64,000 nucleotides of DNA from Candidatus Lachnoclostridium avicola. Its GTDB lineage: Bacteria; Bacillota; Clostridia; Lachnospirales; Lachnospiraceae. This document shows, one piece after another, positions 15,913 to 28,200 of this stretch. The number at the start of each line of letters is the position of its first letter. Within the stretch, counting starts at the first letter, position 1. The notes below the pieces were generated by a model. It saw nothing but the letters and a program-made list of their open reading frames with translations, ran no database searches and was not told the DNA's origin. Made by a program: the position numbers and the translations under genes. The DNA lies in contig DXFM01000048.1 in the NCBI GenBank assembly GCA_019114465.1, forward strand, positions 1 through 64,000. The letters run 5' to 3'.

Positions 15913-18900
15913 ATGAAACGGAGCAGAAAACGCCTGGCGGCGGTGCTGGTTATGGGCCTGGCGCTCCGCGGAGCGGTCATGGTTTACGGAGATCCGGGAG
16001 CAGAAGGAAAGAATTCCGGGCAGGCGGAAATGGGGGCAGCCACAGAAAGTGAGTGGGAGGAGAAGGCCACTGCCTCCCAGTATGGGATCCGGCTGACGGC
16101 CGGAACAGACACTGAAAATCTGTGGGATGGATGGACGGGAGATTTTTCCTTTTTAAGCGGAGACCGGGGAGACGGGTCAGAAACCAGTCCCTATGAGATC
16201 CGCACCGCGGCTCAGCTGAAGGCCCTGTCCAGACTGGCGGCCATGGGGATGGCCCTGGAGGAGGGAGAGACGGCGGGAGATTACAGAGGCTGCTTCTTCT
16301 CTCTGGAAGCCGATCTGGATCTGGACGGCCTGGACTGGATTCCCATAGGATACGGGGAGGAAGCGGGAGATCCCGGCGGTTTTGAGGGGACATTTCTGGG
16401 AAACGGACACAAAATTTCCGGATTCCGCCTGAAGAGGGAGTTTCCATTCTGCGGTCTTTTCGGCCTGGTCCAAAACGGAAGAATTGAGGATCTCCGGGTA
16501 GAGCCGTCCGGCACCGTGGCCGGGGCGGACCGGGCTGGACTTCTGGCCGGAAAGGCGGAGGATTCGGTGATCTATAACTGCCGCACTGCCGGAGAAATCC
16601 ATGGAGGAAAAGCGGTGGGCGGCATCGTGGGCGAGGCGGAAAATGCCATTGTGGAGGACTGCCTGGCCAGCGCAGTGTTAAACAGCGAAGAAGGAGATTC
16701 CGCAGTGGGAGGAATCGCCGGCCTGGCCGGGGACAGCGTCATTGTGGACGGAGAGGTGTCTACAGGGGACAATCACACCTCGAGAATCCGGGGAAAGGGC
16801 ATAGTGGGCGGCGTCGTCGGCGTGCAGAAAAATTCCAGGATCTACAACGTGCGGGTCACCGGAACCGTGGGCGGGGCCGGGACGCAGACGGCCGGCGGAA
16901 TCACCGGCCGGTTTGCAGGCGGATATCTGAAGGTTGCCAGGTTTGAGGGAACGATGGGAAATTCCGGTCTGGGCGGCCAGGGCCGAAGGGGGACGTTTAT
17001 CGGTTCGCGGGAAGAGGGAGATTACTTCCGCTACGGGGATCAGGTGGCCTATCTGTTTGCGGACAGGGAGGAAAAGATCGCCGCCAATGTGTGCGGAAGC
17101 CAGATCCCTGATGACAACCGCTATGGCTGGGAGGATCACATCGGATATTTTCACCGGGGAGACCTGTTTTTTACCCTGGTTCAGGAGAGCAGGGACAGGG
17201 ACGTGACCGACCGGTATTTTTATCAGGAGCTGGAGGAGGGGATTCTCCAGATTATGGACCGGGATAACGGCGGGGCCCTTCCCTGGGAGTTAGGTTATAC
17301 CATCAACCATTTTGCCGCCAGTGAAGTGGGACGGCCGGTGAGGGGATATCTGGTGACCATCCCGAGAATTGACGCGGCCGGTCTGACCGGCTGGGAGGAT
17401 GTGGCCGTTCTGGAGGCCAGGCCGTCGGGGGCCTACGGGGTGAAAATCGATCAGCTGCACCGGGGAGCGGTGGCCGCCGGGCGGACAGTGACGGTGTACA
17501 CTTCCCCGAAACACACGGACACGGCAAAATTTCAGCTGGAAGGACCGCCGGTGTTTCTGAAGGGAGGGAAAAATGTGGAGATGTCCCGGGGGCTGGCGGG
17601 AGAGTATGTATTTACCATGCCGCCGGAGGATACGGAAATTTCCGCAGTATATACGAAAGTGGCGGCGTCGGTGAGGACGGAGCCGGCCGTCTGCCCCATA
17701 TCCGTGGTTCAGGAGCGGACGGGGGACCGGAGGGATCCGGTGAAGACCACCAGGATCTTTGATCCGTCGGGAAAGCTGATCGCCACCTACATTAACGGGG
17801 AACTGGAGCAGGGGACGAAGGTCCAGCCGGTTTACATCTCCGCGGTGGTGGATGAGAACAACGACGTGTCCGACCCGTCGGTAAAATGGAGTGTGGACGA
17901 CCCGGATCTGATCCGGCTGCGAAGAAGCGGGGAGGAAGATGATCTGGGCTATACGGGAAAGAGCGCGGCCATTGAGGTGAATTTAGATGCCGGGTTTTTC
18001 CGGGATATTCTGGCCAGGGCGGAGGAAGCCCAGGCTCAGACGGGATACCGGGAACCCATCTCCGATGTCGTGTACGGCTACGGCGGACAGGGCGGGGGAG
18101 TGGCAGTTCTCACAGCCTCCACCAGGCCGTCCGCTTCCTACGAGGGGAAGGTCCGAATGGCCAACTGTGACATTCGTGTGACCTTTCAGATTCTGGACCG
18201 GACGGAGACGGCAGTGGAAAGGGTATCCCTGGATCAGGAATCCCTGGAGTTTACAGTGACCAGAAAGATTACCGGCAGCAGAAGCCGGCCGAAGGAGACG
18301 GTGACAGTGACCTCTCCCCAGATTCTTACGGCAGAATTTTCCCCTGGCTATTATTCCAGAAAAGAGGTGGTCTGGACAGCGGGGGAGGATTCGCCGGTGG
18401 AGGTGAGGGCGGAAAATGACAGCTCGGCCCTGGTCACAGCTGTGGCAGACAGAAAGTGGATCCGGGATATTATGGAGGCAGATGACGCCGCCAGAGCCGC
18501 GGGCTCGGCGGAAAGGCTGAAAGGAGCGGGGGAGAAGGCAGGGACGGTGACAGTGACGGCGGAGGACCGGCTGGGAAACAGGCAGACGGCGGTGTGCGCC
18601 GTGAAGGTGCGGTTCGTCACCGATGACCGGACGGGAACCGGCTCCGGCGGCTCGGGAGGTTCCGGCAGTTCAGGAGGCTCCGGCGGTTCCAGTGGCTCGT
18701 CCGGCGGTTCCGGCGGTCCTTCCGGCAGCTCTGCCTCCGGTGCCGGAAGCGCCTCCCCGGGTCCGGGCAGTGTTTCCGGAGAAAACGGACAGGCGGGAAC
18801 AGGGACAGTTCCGGCGGTGGAAGGAACCTGGATTTTGAAGGAGGACGGCCGGTGGATGTTTGAAAGTGGCGGAAAGATTCTCCGGGATGAGTGGGCCTAT

Positions 18901-19218
18901 ATTGTCAATCCCTATGCGGGGGATGGACGGGCGGACTGGTTTTCCTTTGACAGCCAGGGATATATGAGAACCGGCTGGTACCAGGAACCGGACGGAAGCT
19001 GGTTTTATCTTTCCCCGGTGAGCGACGGCTCCATGGGGAGAATGGTGACTGGCTGGAACTGGATAGACGGGGCCTGCTATTATTTCCATCCGGTTTCTGA
19101 CGGTTTCATGGGCAGACTGTGGGTGTCGGAGGCGACTCCGGACGGATATCAGGTGGACAGTCTGGGCCGGTGGGTCAGCTCCGGCCGGGTCATGACCGGG
19201 ACGGAAGGAGCAGCTTAA
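15913..19218 (+). CDS. Secreted GLUG-repeat protein with C-terminal cell-wall-binding repeats
   Basis: The 1,101-residue precursor starts at ATG 15913, behind GGAGAGGAA, with a signal peptide (KRSRKR, then LAAVLVMGLAL). Residues 90-200 contain PYEIRTAAQLKALSRLA, LEADLDLDG and GTFLGNGHKISGF, which commonly lead into GLUG beta-helix repeats. Residues 205-360 carry several GLUG-like turns (GGIVGEAENAIVEDC, GGIAGLAGDSVIVDG, GGVVGVQKNSRIYNV). Ig-like segments follow. A Gly/Ser linker (about 908-956) leads to C-terminal wall-binding repeats (GWYQEPDGSWFYLSPVSDG). The domain plan fits a non-covalently bound surface adhesin. It begins 16 bp after the preceding gene. The ORF track start at 15688 overlaps that gene and adds a non-homologous leader. 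Confidence 0.82.
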   Translation: MKRSRKRLAAVLVMGLALRGAVMVYGDPGAEGKNSGQAEMGAATESEWEEKATASQYGIRLTAGTDTENLWDGWTGDFSFLSGDRGDGSETSPYEIRTAAQLKALSRLAAMGMALEEGETAGDYRGCFFSLEADLDLDGLDWIPIGYGEEAGDPGGFEGTFLGNGHKISGFRLKREFPFCGLFGLVQNGRIEDLRVEPSGTVAGADRAGLLAGKAEDSVIYNCRTAGEIHGGKAVGGIVGEAENAIVEDCLASAVLNSEEGDSAVGGIAGLAGDSVIVDGEVSTGDNHTSRIRGKGIVGGVVGVQKNSRIYNVRVTGTVGGAGTQTAGGITGRFAGGYLKVARFEGTMGNSGLGGQGRRGTFIGSREEGDYFRYGDQVAYLFADREEKIAANVCGSQIPDDNRYGWEDHIGYFHRGDLFFTLVQESRDRDVTDRYFYQELEEGILQIMDRDNGGALPWELGYTINHFAASEVGRPVRGYLVTIPRIDAAGLTGWEDVAVLEARPSGAYGVKIDQLHRGAVAAGRTVTVYTSPKHTDTAKFQLEGPPVFLKGGKNVEMSRGLAGEYVFTMPPEDTEISAVYTKVAASVRTEPAVCPISVVQERTGDRRDPVKTTRIFDPSGKLIATYINGELEQGTKVQPVYISAVVDENNDVSDPSVKWSVDDPDLIRLRRSGEEDDLGYTGKSAAIEVNLDAGFFRDILARAEEAQAQTGYREPISDVVYGYGGQGGGVAVLTASTRPSASYEGKVRMANCDIRVTFQILDRTETAVERVSLDQESLEFTVTRKITGSRSRPKETVTVTSPQILTAEFSPGYYSRKEVVWTAGEDSPVEVRAENDSSALVTAVADRKWIRDIMEADDAARAAGSAERLKGAGEKAGTVTVTAEDRLGNRQTAVCAVKVRFVTDDRTGTGSGGSGGSGSSGGSGGSSGSSGGSGGPSGSSASGAGSASPGPGSVSGENGQAGTGTVPAVEGTWILKEDGRWMFESGGKILRDEWAYIVNPYAGDGRADWFSFDSQGYMRTGWYQEPDGSWFYLSPVSDGSMGRMVTGWNWIDGACYYFHPVSDGFMGRLWVSEATPDGYQVDSLGRWVSSGRVMTGTEGAA

Positions 19219-19281
19219 GGCGGCCGGGGATGAAAAAGAGGAGCGGCGGATGCCGCCGGAAGGTGTACGAGGAGAGAAGAT

Positions 19282-22200
19282 ATGGGTATATGGGGAATAG
19301 TGAGGGGAACATGGAAGAATACAGCCAGGGCAGGAGCCGCCCTGACAGCGGCTTTGCTGATCCTGACAGCCGTTTTCTGGGGCGGGCGGGGAGCGGTGGA
19401 AGCTTCCCAGTCAGATGATGCCATGGCCAAAGGGTATCCCGGCCTGTGTATGGACGGTGTGGGGTATTCTTCCAGAAGTATACGGGCGGGAGGAGATGTC
19501 TATGAGGAGACAGAGGAAGCCCTGGAGACGGGCCGGAACCGGGCGCTGCTGTACTGGGCGTTTATTTCCAATCGGGAGGACGGACAGTCTGCCGGGCAGA
19601 AATACCGGACCTTCCGGGAGACGGTAAACCGCAGGATCCGGGAAGGGGAGAGCGGCCTGCCGCCCATCACCTCCGTCTCTGTGGCGGACATTAAAAAGCT
19701 CATCCATCAGGACCCTCAGGTGGCCGGCCGGTATCCCTGGCTGGAAGCCGCCCTGAAACACCCGGAGGAGTACCTGAGCCTGGGATTGTCCGGCCGGGCG
19801 GCCGGAGCTGAGGAAAAGGAGGTGCCCTCCTGGCTGGCCGGCGCCCTGTCGCCGGATCAGGCCTATCTGCTGGAGGGGGAGGCCGGGCCGGCGGGCTACG
19901 TGCTGTCTGTGGCCGATCAGGGACTGATCGACCAGGCGGAGATCTCCTTTGTGACCGGCGGGGAGGGCTGGAGCTGGACCAAAGGCCCGGGAACGGTCAC
20001 CTTCTGGAATACAGGGGGAAGTCCGGGAGCTGTGGCGGCTCTGGATCTTTCCGGCACTGGATACCGGACAGCCAAAATGCAGTGGCCGGGAAACCGTCTC
20101 TATGAAGACTATATGCACTGGTATACGGTGACAAGGTGCGGGGGAGATCATTTCTTTCAGGGCTACCGGGATGGGGTCTGCCCGCTGGAAAAGCATCAGC
20201 GCCTGTACTCGGCGGAGCTTCCGGACCCGGGAGGGCAGATTCTTTATGTGAAGATGGGGGAAGTTCCCTCCGGATCGGGAGAAAACGGGGAGAAGCTGTA
20301 CAGACATGAGGAAACTTTTACTGCCCACTACACCATAGAGGGAATCAAGAGAGATCATGAGACAGGCAGGCCCCTGGAGGGAGCGCTGTTTCAGGTTTTG
20401 GAATCGTTCCCAGACAGGAATCTGGTAAAAGAGGAAGAAGGAGACGGCGTTCTGTGCAGGGAGAACTGTTCGCCGTCCCCGGCGGTATGGGAAGGATTCC
20501 GCCAGTGCGGCAGCCTGGTGACGGACAAAAACGGCCGGCTGTCCCACACGGATATCCGGACTTACGACTATTCAAAAACTTACTGCGGAGGCCACCCGAC
20601 CCCAGGGTTTCTCCGGATTCCGGAAAAAGACCGGGATCCGGAGACGGGAGAAGTGACCAATCAGGGGGAAATCGACCGGGCCAGAGCAGCCAACGGGGTG
20701 ATGGCAGCCGCGTGGCTGCAGGCCCTGGATGACTGCCGGGAACGGGAGGAGGAAAATCAGGGAAAACATTTTCACTGGATGATCGACAGCGGGGCGGAAG
20801 CGGCGGTGAGGGGAACGAAAGATACGGGGGAGCCCTGCCGGGCGGTGGGAGCTGTCTCTGTGGAGACTGCCTTTGAGAAATCCGGATGCCGGGAAGACTG
20901 TGAAAATTCTTATGAGGCATTTATCAATCTGAAATACAGCTATACCCTGAAAGAGGAGACTGCCAGATCCGGCTATACGGTTCACGGGGCGCACGGAGAT
21001 GACGTGCCGGTGGAGGTGATCACCACCGATTCCTCAGAGGCCGGGGCAAATGAATCCTTTGCCGGAATTTACAGCAGAGATGTGAGCGCGGTCGGGGATG
21101 AGGGGAATTTTTACAGGAAAAATGACACTGGGCAGGAAAAGGAAGCTTCCGTGTCAGACGGAATCTCTCCCCTCCCCGGCGGGGATCCGGAATTTTCCAG
21201 GGAGGAGACGATTTTACCATCCGCCGTTCAAAGTCTGCTGACGGTCCGGTTCCGGCCGGAGACGAAAATTTTAGAGGAGGCAGACAGAGGAAAGGCGGGA
21301 GAAGAGATTTTGACGGCCACTCCCTCGGAGCGGGAGACAGAGCTGCTCCGGGGCACAAGGTCTGAATGGGGAGAAGCAGTTTCCCCGGAAAAAAATAAGG
21401 CCACCCCGTCTCAGTTTTCCATGCCTGCCTCCTTCGCGGGGCAGACAGCCGTCCGGGCGGGGACCTTCTCTGGTGAGACCATTCCCCCAATCCGACTGAG
21501 CAGTTTCCGCCGGGCTGGGGCTGAGGGAGCTGCGGCAGATGGAATCCGCCACCTGGGAGAGGGGGAAGACGGGGAGAATGTCTCCCATGTATTTCAGATC
21601 TACGACCACCGGACGGAAGGGGAGATCCATTTTAATAAGAGAGATCTGGATCTGTACCGGCAGGAGGAGAAGGCGGAGAGCTCTTACGGCCAGTCCCAGG
21701 GGGACGGGACGCTGGAAGGCGCCGTTTACGGTCTTTTCGCGGCGGAGGATATTATCCATCCCGACGGTGGGACGGGGGTGGTCTATGAGAAAGGCAGCCT
21801 GACAGCGGTGGCGTCCACGGATAAAAACGGGGATGGGGCGTTTCTGGTCTATACAGAGGCGCCGGGAACCATATTTTCCTATGAGACGGGAACCATCCGG
21901 CCTGGAACTTTTTCCGGCCCGGACAATCTGTATCACGGGATGGCTTTGGACGATTACATGGGAGACGGGGAAAATGGGACGAGAATTTACGGAGACAACG
22001 AAACTCAGAATGGAAATGTGTGGATCGGCCGTCCGCTGATCATGGGAAAATATGAGATCAGGGAACTTTCCAGATCGGAGGGCTACGAGCTGTCTGTCAA
22101 TGGAAAATCCGGCGCAGTCACCAATTTCGGCGCGTCTCTGGAGACGGAGACAGAGGAGACGGCCGGGACAGCGGTTCTCACCCGTCCGCTGGGGGAAGAT

Positions 22201-25200
22201 GTGCAGACGGACGAGAGCGGGTATGGGGAGCTGGAGTTTGCGGTCCTGTCCAGCGGTACGTCAGCTGCCGGGTACGATATTCTGGTGGAAGGCTACCCGG
22301 AAGGTACGGAATTTTTCCGGGAGGATGAGGGAACGGAAGAGGTATGGATGGAGATTGGAACCGGCAGCTTTGAGAAAATCCTTCTGTGGGAGGATCTCCA
22401 GGAGACTGTTCCCAGATACCGCCGGGCCAGGTCTGACACCAGCGATCCGGTCTATGAAAACGGCCGGCTGAAAACAGAGCTGAGGCAGATGGAGAGAACA
22501 GGGCTGAAGCTGCCTCAGGCAAAAGAGCAGAAGCTGGAGGAAGAAGAGCTGATCAAAATTCTCAGGGGAGAGCCCGGAGAAGATGGGACAGGGGCCTTCA
22601 CAGACGACGAGAAAAACCAGTCTCCGTTTCTTGGAGGAACAGACCAGAAAAATTACATAAAATATAAGCTGGAACAGGCCCTGCGCACCGGAGGCTATGC
22701 CACTCCCCGGGACCGGGAGGGAAGATATTCCACGGAGACCGTCCCGGTTTACGACCGGGGAGTCCGAAAGGGGGAGAAGGATCTTTACGGGATCTCCGGC
22801 TGCCGTCCGGGAGAGCGGGCGGAGAAGACTGTCTGGGGGAGCGCAGTGGCGGACGTGGGTATTTCCGATGGGGAATCCCTCACGGTGGGGGATGTGATCT
22901 GGACGCTGATTTCCTTTTACCGGGAACGGCCCTGGTGGAGCTGCGGAGGTTTGGATGCCGTGGATAGGGAGAACGGCGGCTGGGTCTTCACCCTGTACCA
23001 GTCTGCGCCGGAACTGGGGGATGGATTTTTCGTGGCAGCGGAAGATCAGTCCCTGGCGGAGCGGATCTATCTGCGGAAGGGCTGGGATCCAGCCGATCCG
23101 GAAAAATGTCCCCGCTGGGTGTATGCCGTTTACGGGGCAGCGGAAGATTTTGGCCGGATTCTTCATCAGGAGATGGAGACGGTTTTTGCAGGAGGGGCGG
23201 AGGTGTCCGCCGTCTCCGCTGCCGTGACTCCCGATTTTACCGTGACGCCGGAGGGAGAGCTGAAACCCTGGCTCCAGGAATTTCCCGTATATTATAAAAT
23301 GGGAGAGATTGTGCTGGGGGCGGATGGAAAACCGGAGCAGGACTGGGAAGAACGGGAAGTGACGGAGCGGTTCCTGGTGGAAAAACAGTCGGTCCGGCAG
23401 CAGCGCCTGCCGGCGGAGTATGACAGGGAAACGGGAGTATACCGGATCCATGTGGATACGGCAGGCACTGACAGCTTCGGCCGTCCCCTGGAGGATGGGG
23501 AAGGAGCGGAACTTCTTTTCCGGGCGGTGACTCCGGAAAAAGAGCGGACGCTGACCGGAGAGGATATTCAGCGTCTGAAAGAGAACTGGATGGGATGGAA
23601 GGCCGGAGATACTGTGGGATACGGCCGCTACCTGCTTCAGTCGGGGGCGGAGGTCCGGGTGGTTTTGAGCGGAGACCGGGGGGAAGAGCCGGGGGATCAC
23701 ACCTTCATTCAGAGAGCGGAGCTTCAGTCTCAGGATCAGGAGGTCCCGTGGGAGGACGGGGGAACCAGGACCGAACCGGTGCAGGTTCTGGAACGGCCCA
23801 TCCGCCAGAAGGTCCGTATCCGGAAAACCATCGCCTCCCATGAGGACAATACCTATCCGGTACCGGAGCCGTCGTCTCTGCCGGGATTTCAGTTTAAAAT
23901 CTATCTCCGCTCCAACCTGGAGCGTCTCTGCCGGGACGGGGAGGGAAATATCGTCTTTATTGACCGGAACGGCCGGCGGGAAAATCCCCTGGATGACGGG
24001 TTTCACGGCCTGGTCTGGGAGGAGTCTGCGGCGGTGCCTCAGCTTTACACCAGGATTTCCCACCGGGAAGATTCTCTCACCGCTGGTCCGGTGAGCAACA
24101 ATGTGAGGGCGGAAGCGGTAAATGCGGCGGAGAGACTGTACCCTTACGACGGCGGCCTTCTCCGGGACGAGCCGGAGTCCGGCTATGTCCGTCTCCTGGA
24201 ACCAATGCGTTCCGAACCGGGGGAAGATTTGCCCGAATCCCCCGGGGGAGAAAGGATATACAATGGGGAGACCGTATATAATTATGAAAAGTTTTTTGAC
24301 GGGATCCGCGGGGCAAACGAGGTCAAATGGGACCGGGATTCAGAGGACGGGGCTGAGTATGAGGAGTGGATCCGCCAGTTCGCTATCCGGTGGTACCTGG
24401 ACGATGAGGTAAAAAAGCGGACCAGGGATAACGGGATGGGCCTGAGGGAAGGAGCGGAGGGAGCTTCCGCCTCACAGATGGAAATTCACGACCAGGCTCT
24501 GGCGGAGGCCCGGAAAAAGGCGGAAAACTATCTGAAGCCGTTTCTGGACTGGGATCTGGATGAGATCTGCGCCGTTCCCTGGGATGGCGGCGACGGCGGG
24601 GAGGACAAAGATCTGACCACCCTGACGGCGGACCAGCCGGACGGGAGCGGGTATTATACCGGCGTTTCCCGCTATCTGCCCTACGGAGTCTATGTGATCG
24701 CGGAGCAGATCCCCGGGGCCGGACAGTTCCGGCAGAAGCACTACGAGGCGGATCCGCCCAGGGAAATAGTCCTGCCCGCGGTTCTGGACGGGGAAGGGCA
24801 GCCGGATCACCGATATGACTATGATCCGGAGCTTTCCCTGGAAAACCAGGCGGCGGATTTTCACATCCGTTTTGGAGAAGAGTGGGGAGAAGGATGGAAA
24901 ACCGGCCATGTGATCCAGGCCCACAGCGGGGACGGAGATTTTGAGGTCTACAAGTTCGGCCTGGAACCGGACCGGATCCAGGGAGAGGAGTGCCTGGGCT
25001 ACCGGGTGACCCAGGCGGAATTTAAGCCCTTTAAAGATCTGTACAGCTGGGAAAATGTGAACAGCCGCTACCACAATGAGCGGGTGGGAGAGTACTATCC
25101 CTACGGATCTCTGTCGGAGGACGGGAGAGTGGAGCATGGAATCCGCCTGATGCTGGGATCCCTGACAGCCAGAGAAGGGGAGTACGCGCCGGCTCTGGTT

Positions 25201-28200
25201 CCGTGGACTGTGAGGGAGCCGGCAGGATCCTGGGATACCGGCCCCTTTGTGGGCTATGCCTCCCAGATCCGGAAGAACCGGCTCTACCGCAGCGTTCTGC
25301 GCATTGAAAAGACAGACCGGGAAACCGGCGAGATGATTCTCGGGGACAGCGGCGCATTTGCCCTGTACCGGGGCCTGCGCCGGGAAGACGGAGAGGGGGA
25401 AGCCCTGTTTTATGAGGAGGACACGGTGATCTCCGGTTCCAGGGAATTTCTGGAGGCCATGGGAGCCCGGCAGATCACTCCCGCGGCACGGGAAGATCCG
25501 CCTTATCTGGGAAAATACTATGGCACCGTTCCTGAAGGGACTCCCATATGCCGGGAGGAGGATTTGGTGTCCATGACGGATGAACTGGGAAAGAAGACCG
25601 GAGAGTTTCTGGCTTTTTCCACAGTCAGAGATGGGCGGATGCCGGATGAGGAAGGAAAGGATCTCCTATGGGCGGACCAGAATTCCGGTTATGTCCGGCT
25701 GCTCCAGCCTCTGGGAGCGGGAGTGTATGTCCTGGCGGAGCTGCGTCCGCCGGCGGGATATGTGAGAAGCCGGCCGATTGCGGTGGAGATTTATTCAGAC
25801 CGGGTGACCTATTACCGGGATGGAGAGCGGGAGCAGAAGACCGCCGCCTGGAAGTATGAAAGCCGGGAGGAATCGCCGGTTTCTCAGGGAAGTCAGGCGT
25901 CAGCCGCGGCGGAAAAGAGCGGGCCGGATCTGGTTAGAATTCCCGTGGAAAATCAGCCGGTGCGGCTGACGGTGGAAAAAAAGAAAGGGGTCCAGGAACA
26001 GGCGCAGACAGTTCTGGACGGCCGCGTCACCGGAAGCCTGGGAGAGCTGAACGGGAAATACGGCCTGGAAAACCTGGAGCTTGCCTTCAACGCTTCCGGT
26101 ACCTATCTGGGATATGGCTGGAAGAAGGGCTTTGTGGAAGAACTGGAAGGACTGAGGGCGTCAGGGACGGATGTGGAGCTGATCTATGAAGACGGGGTTT
26201 TCTCAGGGAGGGCGAAGCTGTCCCGGAAAGTGGACCAGCCCCAGTCTTTGGATTCCTGGCTTCCGGGAGCGGAATTGACCCTGCTTGAGGGAATCCCCCT
26301 GAAAGAGAGCGGGGAGACAGAGGATCTTCGGTATGAAGGGCTGAGAATCCTTCGGGGAGAGGACGGAAACGTGTCCCGGATGTATGTGGAGAAAGGATAC
26401 GGGGGAGAGCGGCTGGTCTTTGTGAAGGACAGGAGCAGTCCGGAAAAGGATCCGGAGGAAACCGCTATGGAATATTCTTTCCGTCAGCAGGAGGACGACC
26501 GGGGAGAGGGAACCTGGACGGTTAAGCGGGCCTGGCGGGAGGACACGGACATTTTATATTACCGCCTGGACAATCTGTCAGTGCTGCGGCGGCAGAAAGG
26601 CCGAATTTTGGGCTATGACCGGAACGGGGCGGAGGCAGGCGTAAAAAACGGGGAGTCTTCCTTTGCCTTAAAGGACGGACGCCTGTTTCTGGAGATCATC
26701 TGTCCCGATTATGAGAATTTAAATTACAATTCCAGCGACCATGTATTCGACGCTGTGCCGGAGGGCACGGTGATGTACCATCTGGATGAAAACGGAAACC
26801 GGGACAGCCTGGTGGATCCCTATACCGGGATGGCCTATGTGGAAAACCCGGAGGGCGGCGTCATGGTGTGGCCGGTCCGATTCCCGGAGGGAAAAGAAGA
26901 ACCGGCAGAAAAAATCAGAACCTTCCGGATCGCCGCCCCCAGGACGGAGGAGGGACGGACCTACACCGTCGGTACCTACGGCAGCGATGACAGGGGAGAA
27001 AAACGCCTTCTGTGCCGGGTAAATCCTGCGGTGGACGAGCACGGTCTGCCGGTTTTCTATCAGAAGTCGGAGGAATCCTTCGAAAGGGGATCGCCTGTTT
27101 TTGACCGGGACGGAGATTTTCTCTGGTGTTGGCCTGATCCCGCCCTGGAGCAGCAGAACCGGAACGGATATGAGATTCATTCATCGGAGGAGCTGAATCA
27201 GACCGGGAGGAGTCTGTACCGGCGCCAGGGGGAGAGTTTTCTCATGGAAAATACCTGGCGGACCGGGGACCAGCAGGTAAATGATCCCTTTGCAGAGACC
27301 ATAGGCCCCGGCCAGGCGGATGTGCTGGAGCGGATCATGCCTGGGAGTTATATTCTGGAGGAGAAAACTCCGCCGGCAGGCTGGACCAAAGGACTGCCCC
27401 AGGCGGTGACGGTGAAGGAGAGCCTGGAGAATCAGACCATTTCCGTGGAAAACTCCCCCACCAGGGTCCTGATCTGGAAAATTGACGGGACGGAGAACTG
27501 GCGGACGGAGGTGGAGGATCTGTCCGGGATTTTGGCTGAGCCGGAATACCGGATCAGCAGAAAAGGGAGCTACCGCTTTGACTCGGTGGCCGGCGCGAAG
27601 CTGGCCCTGTATCCGGCCAGGAAAGTGTATGAACCGGGCGGGGAATTTCGGTATGAAAAGACCTCTGAGAAGCCCATCTCCTGGACGTCGGGGACAAAGA
27701 ATGGAAAGGAGGAGCGGACGGCCGCAGTGTGGGAGAGCGGGAAAGAGCCGAAGATGTTGGAGGGAATTCCGGCGGGAATCTATCTGCTGGAAGAGACGGA
27801 CACTCCCCCGGGATATCTCCCCGCATCCATGCCGGTGGAAATCCGCCCTTCCGGGGAGCTGCAGTATTTCAGCCTGAAAAACGATCACACCAGAGTGGCG
27901 TTTTTCAAGTACATAAATGAGGATGGCACCCTCACTTCCCTGACAAACCGGAACCGGGCGGAGTTTTCCCTGTATCCGGCGAGGATGGATGAGGAGGGAA
28001 CTGTGCAGAGGGCAGAGGATGGAACTCCTCTCTATGACCCCGGCAGTCCGGTGGAAGTCTGGCAGACAGAGGACTGTCTGGAGTACACCAAAACGGTGGA
28101 TACCCGGAAGTATGGAGAGAGCACGGTATTTTCCAGGTTCCTTTCATGGCTTCAGGAGCTTGCGGGCGTGGGGGATCGGTATCTGACCGGCTTTACCTGG

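Noticed and set aside
14382-15980. 532-residue ORF on the minus strand
   Set aside because: It is antisense to the wall-binding-repeat gene, whose signal peptide, ribosome site and repeats are clear. The translation is low-complexity Pro/Arg/Ser-rich.
22261-24063. 600-residue ORF on the minus strand
   Set aside because: It is antisense to the giant surface gene, has no ribosome site or domain, and results from GC-rich codon use that leaves the opposite frame open.
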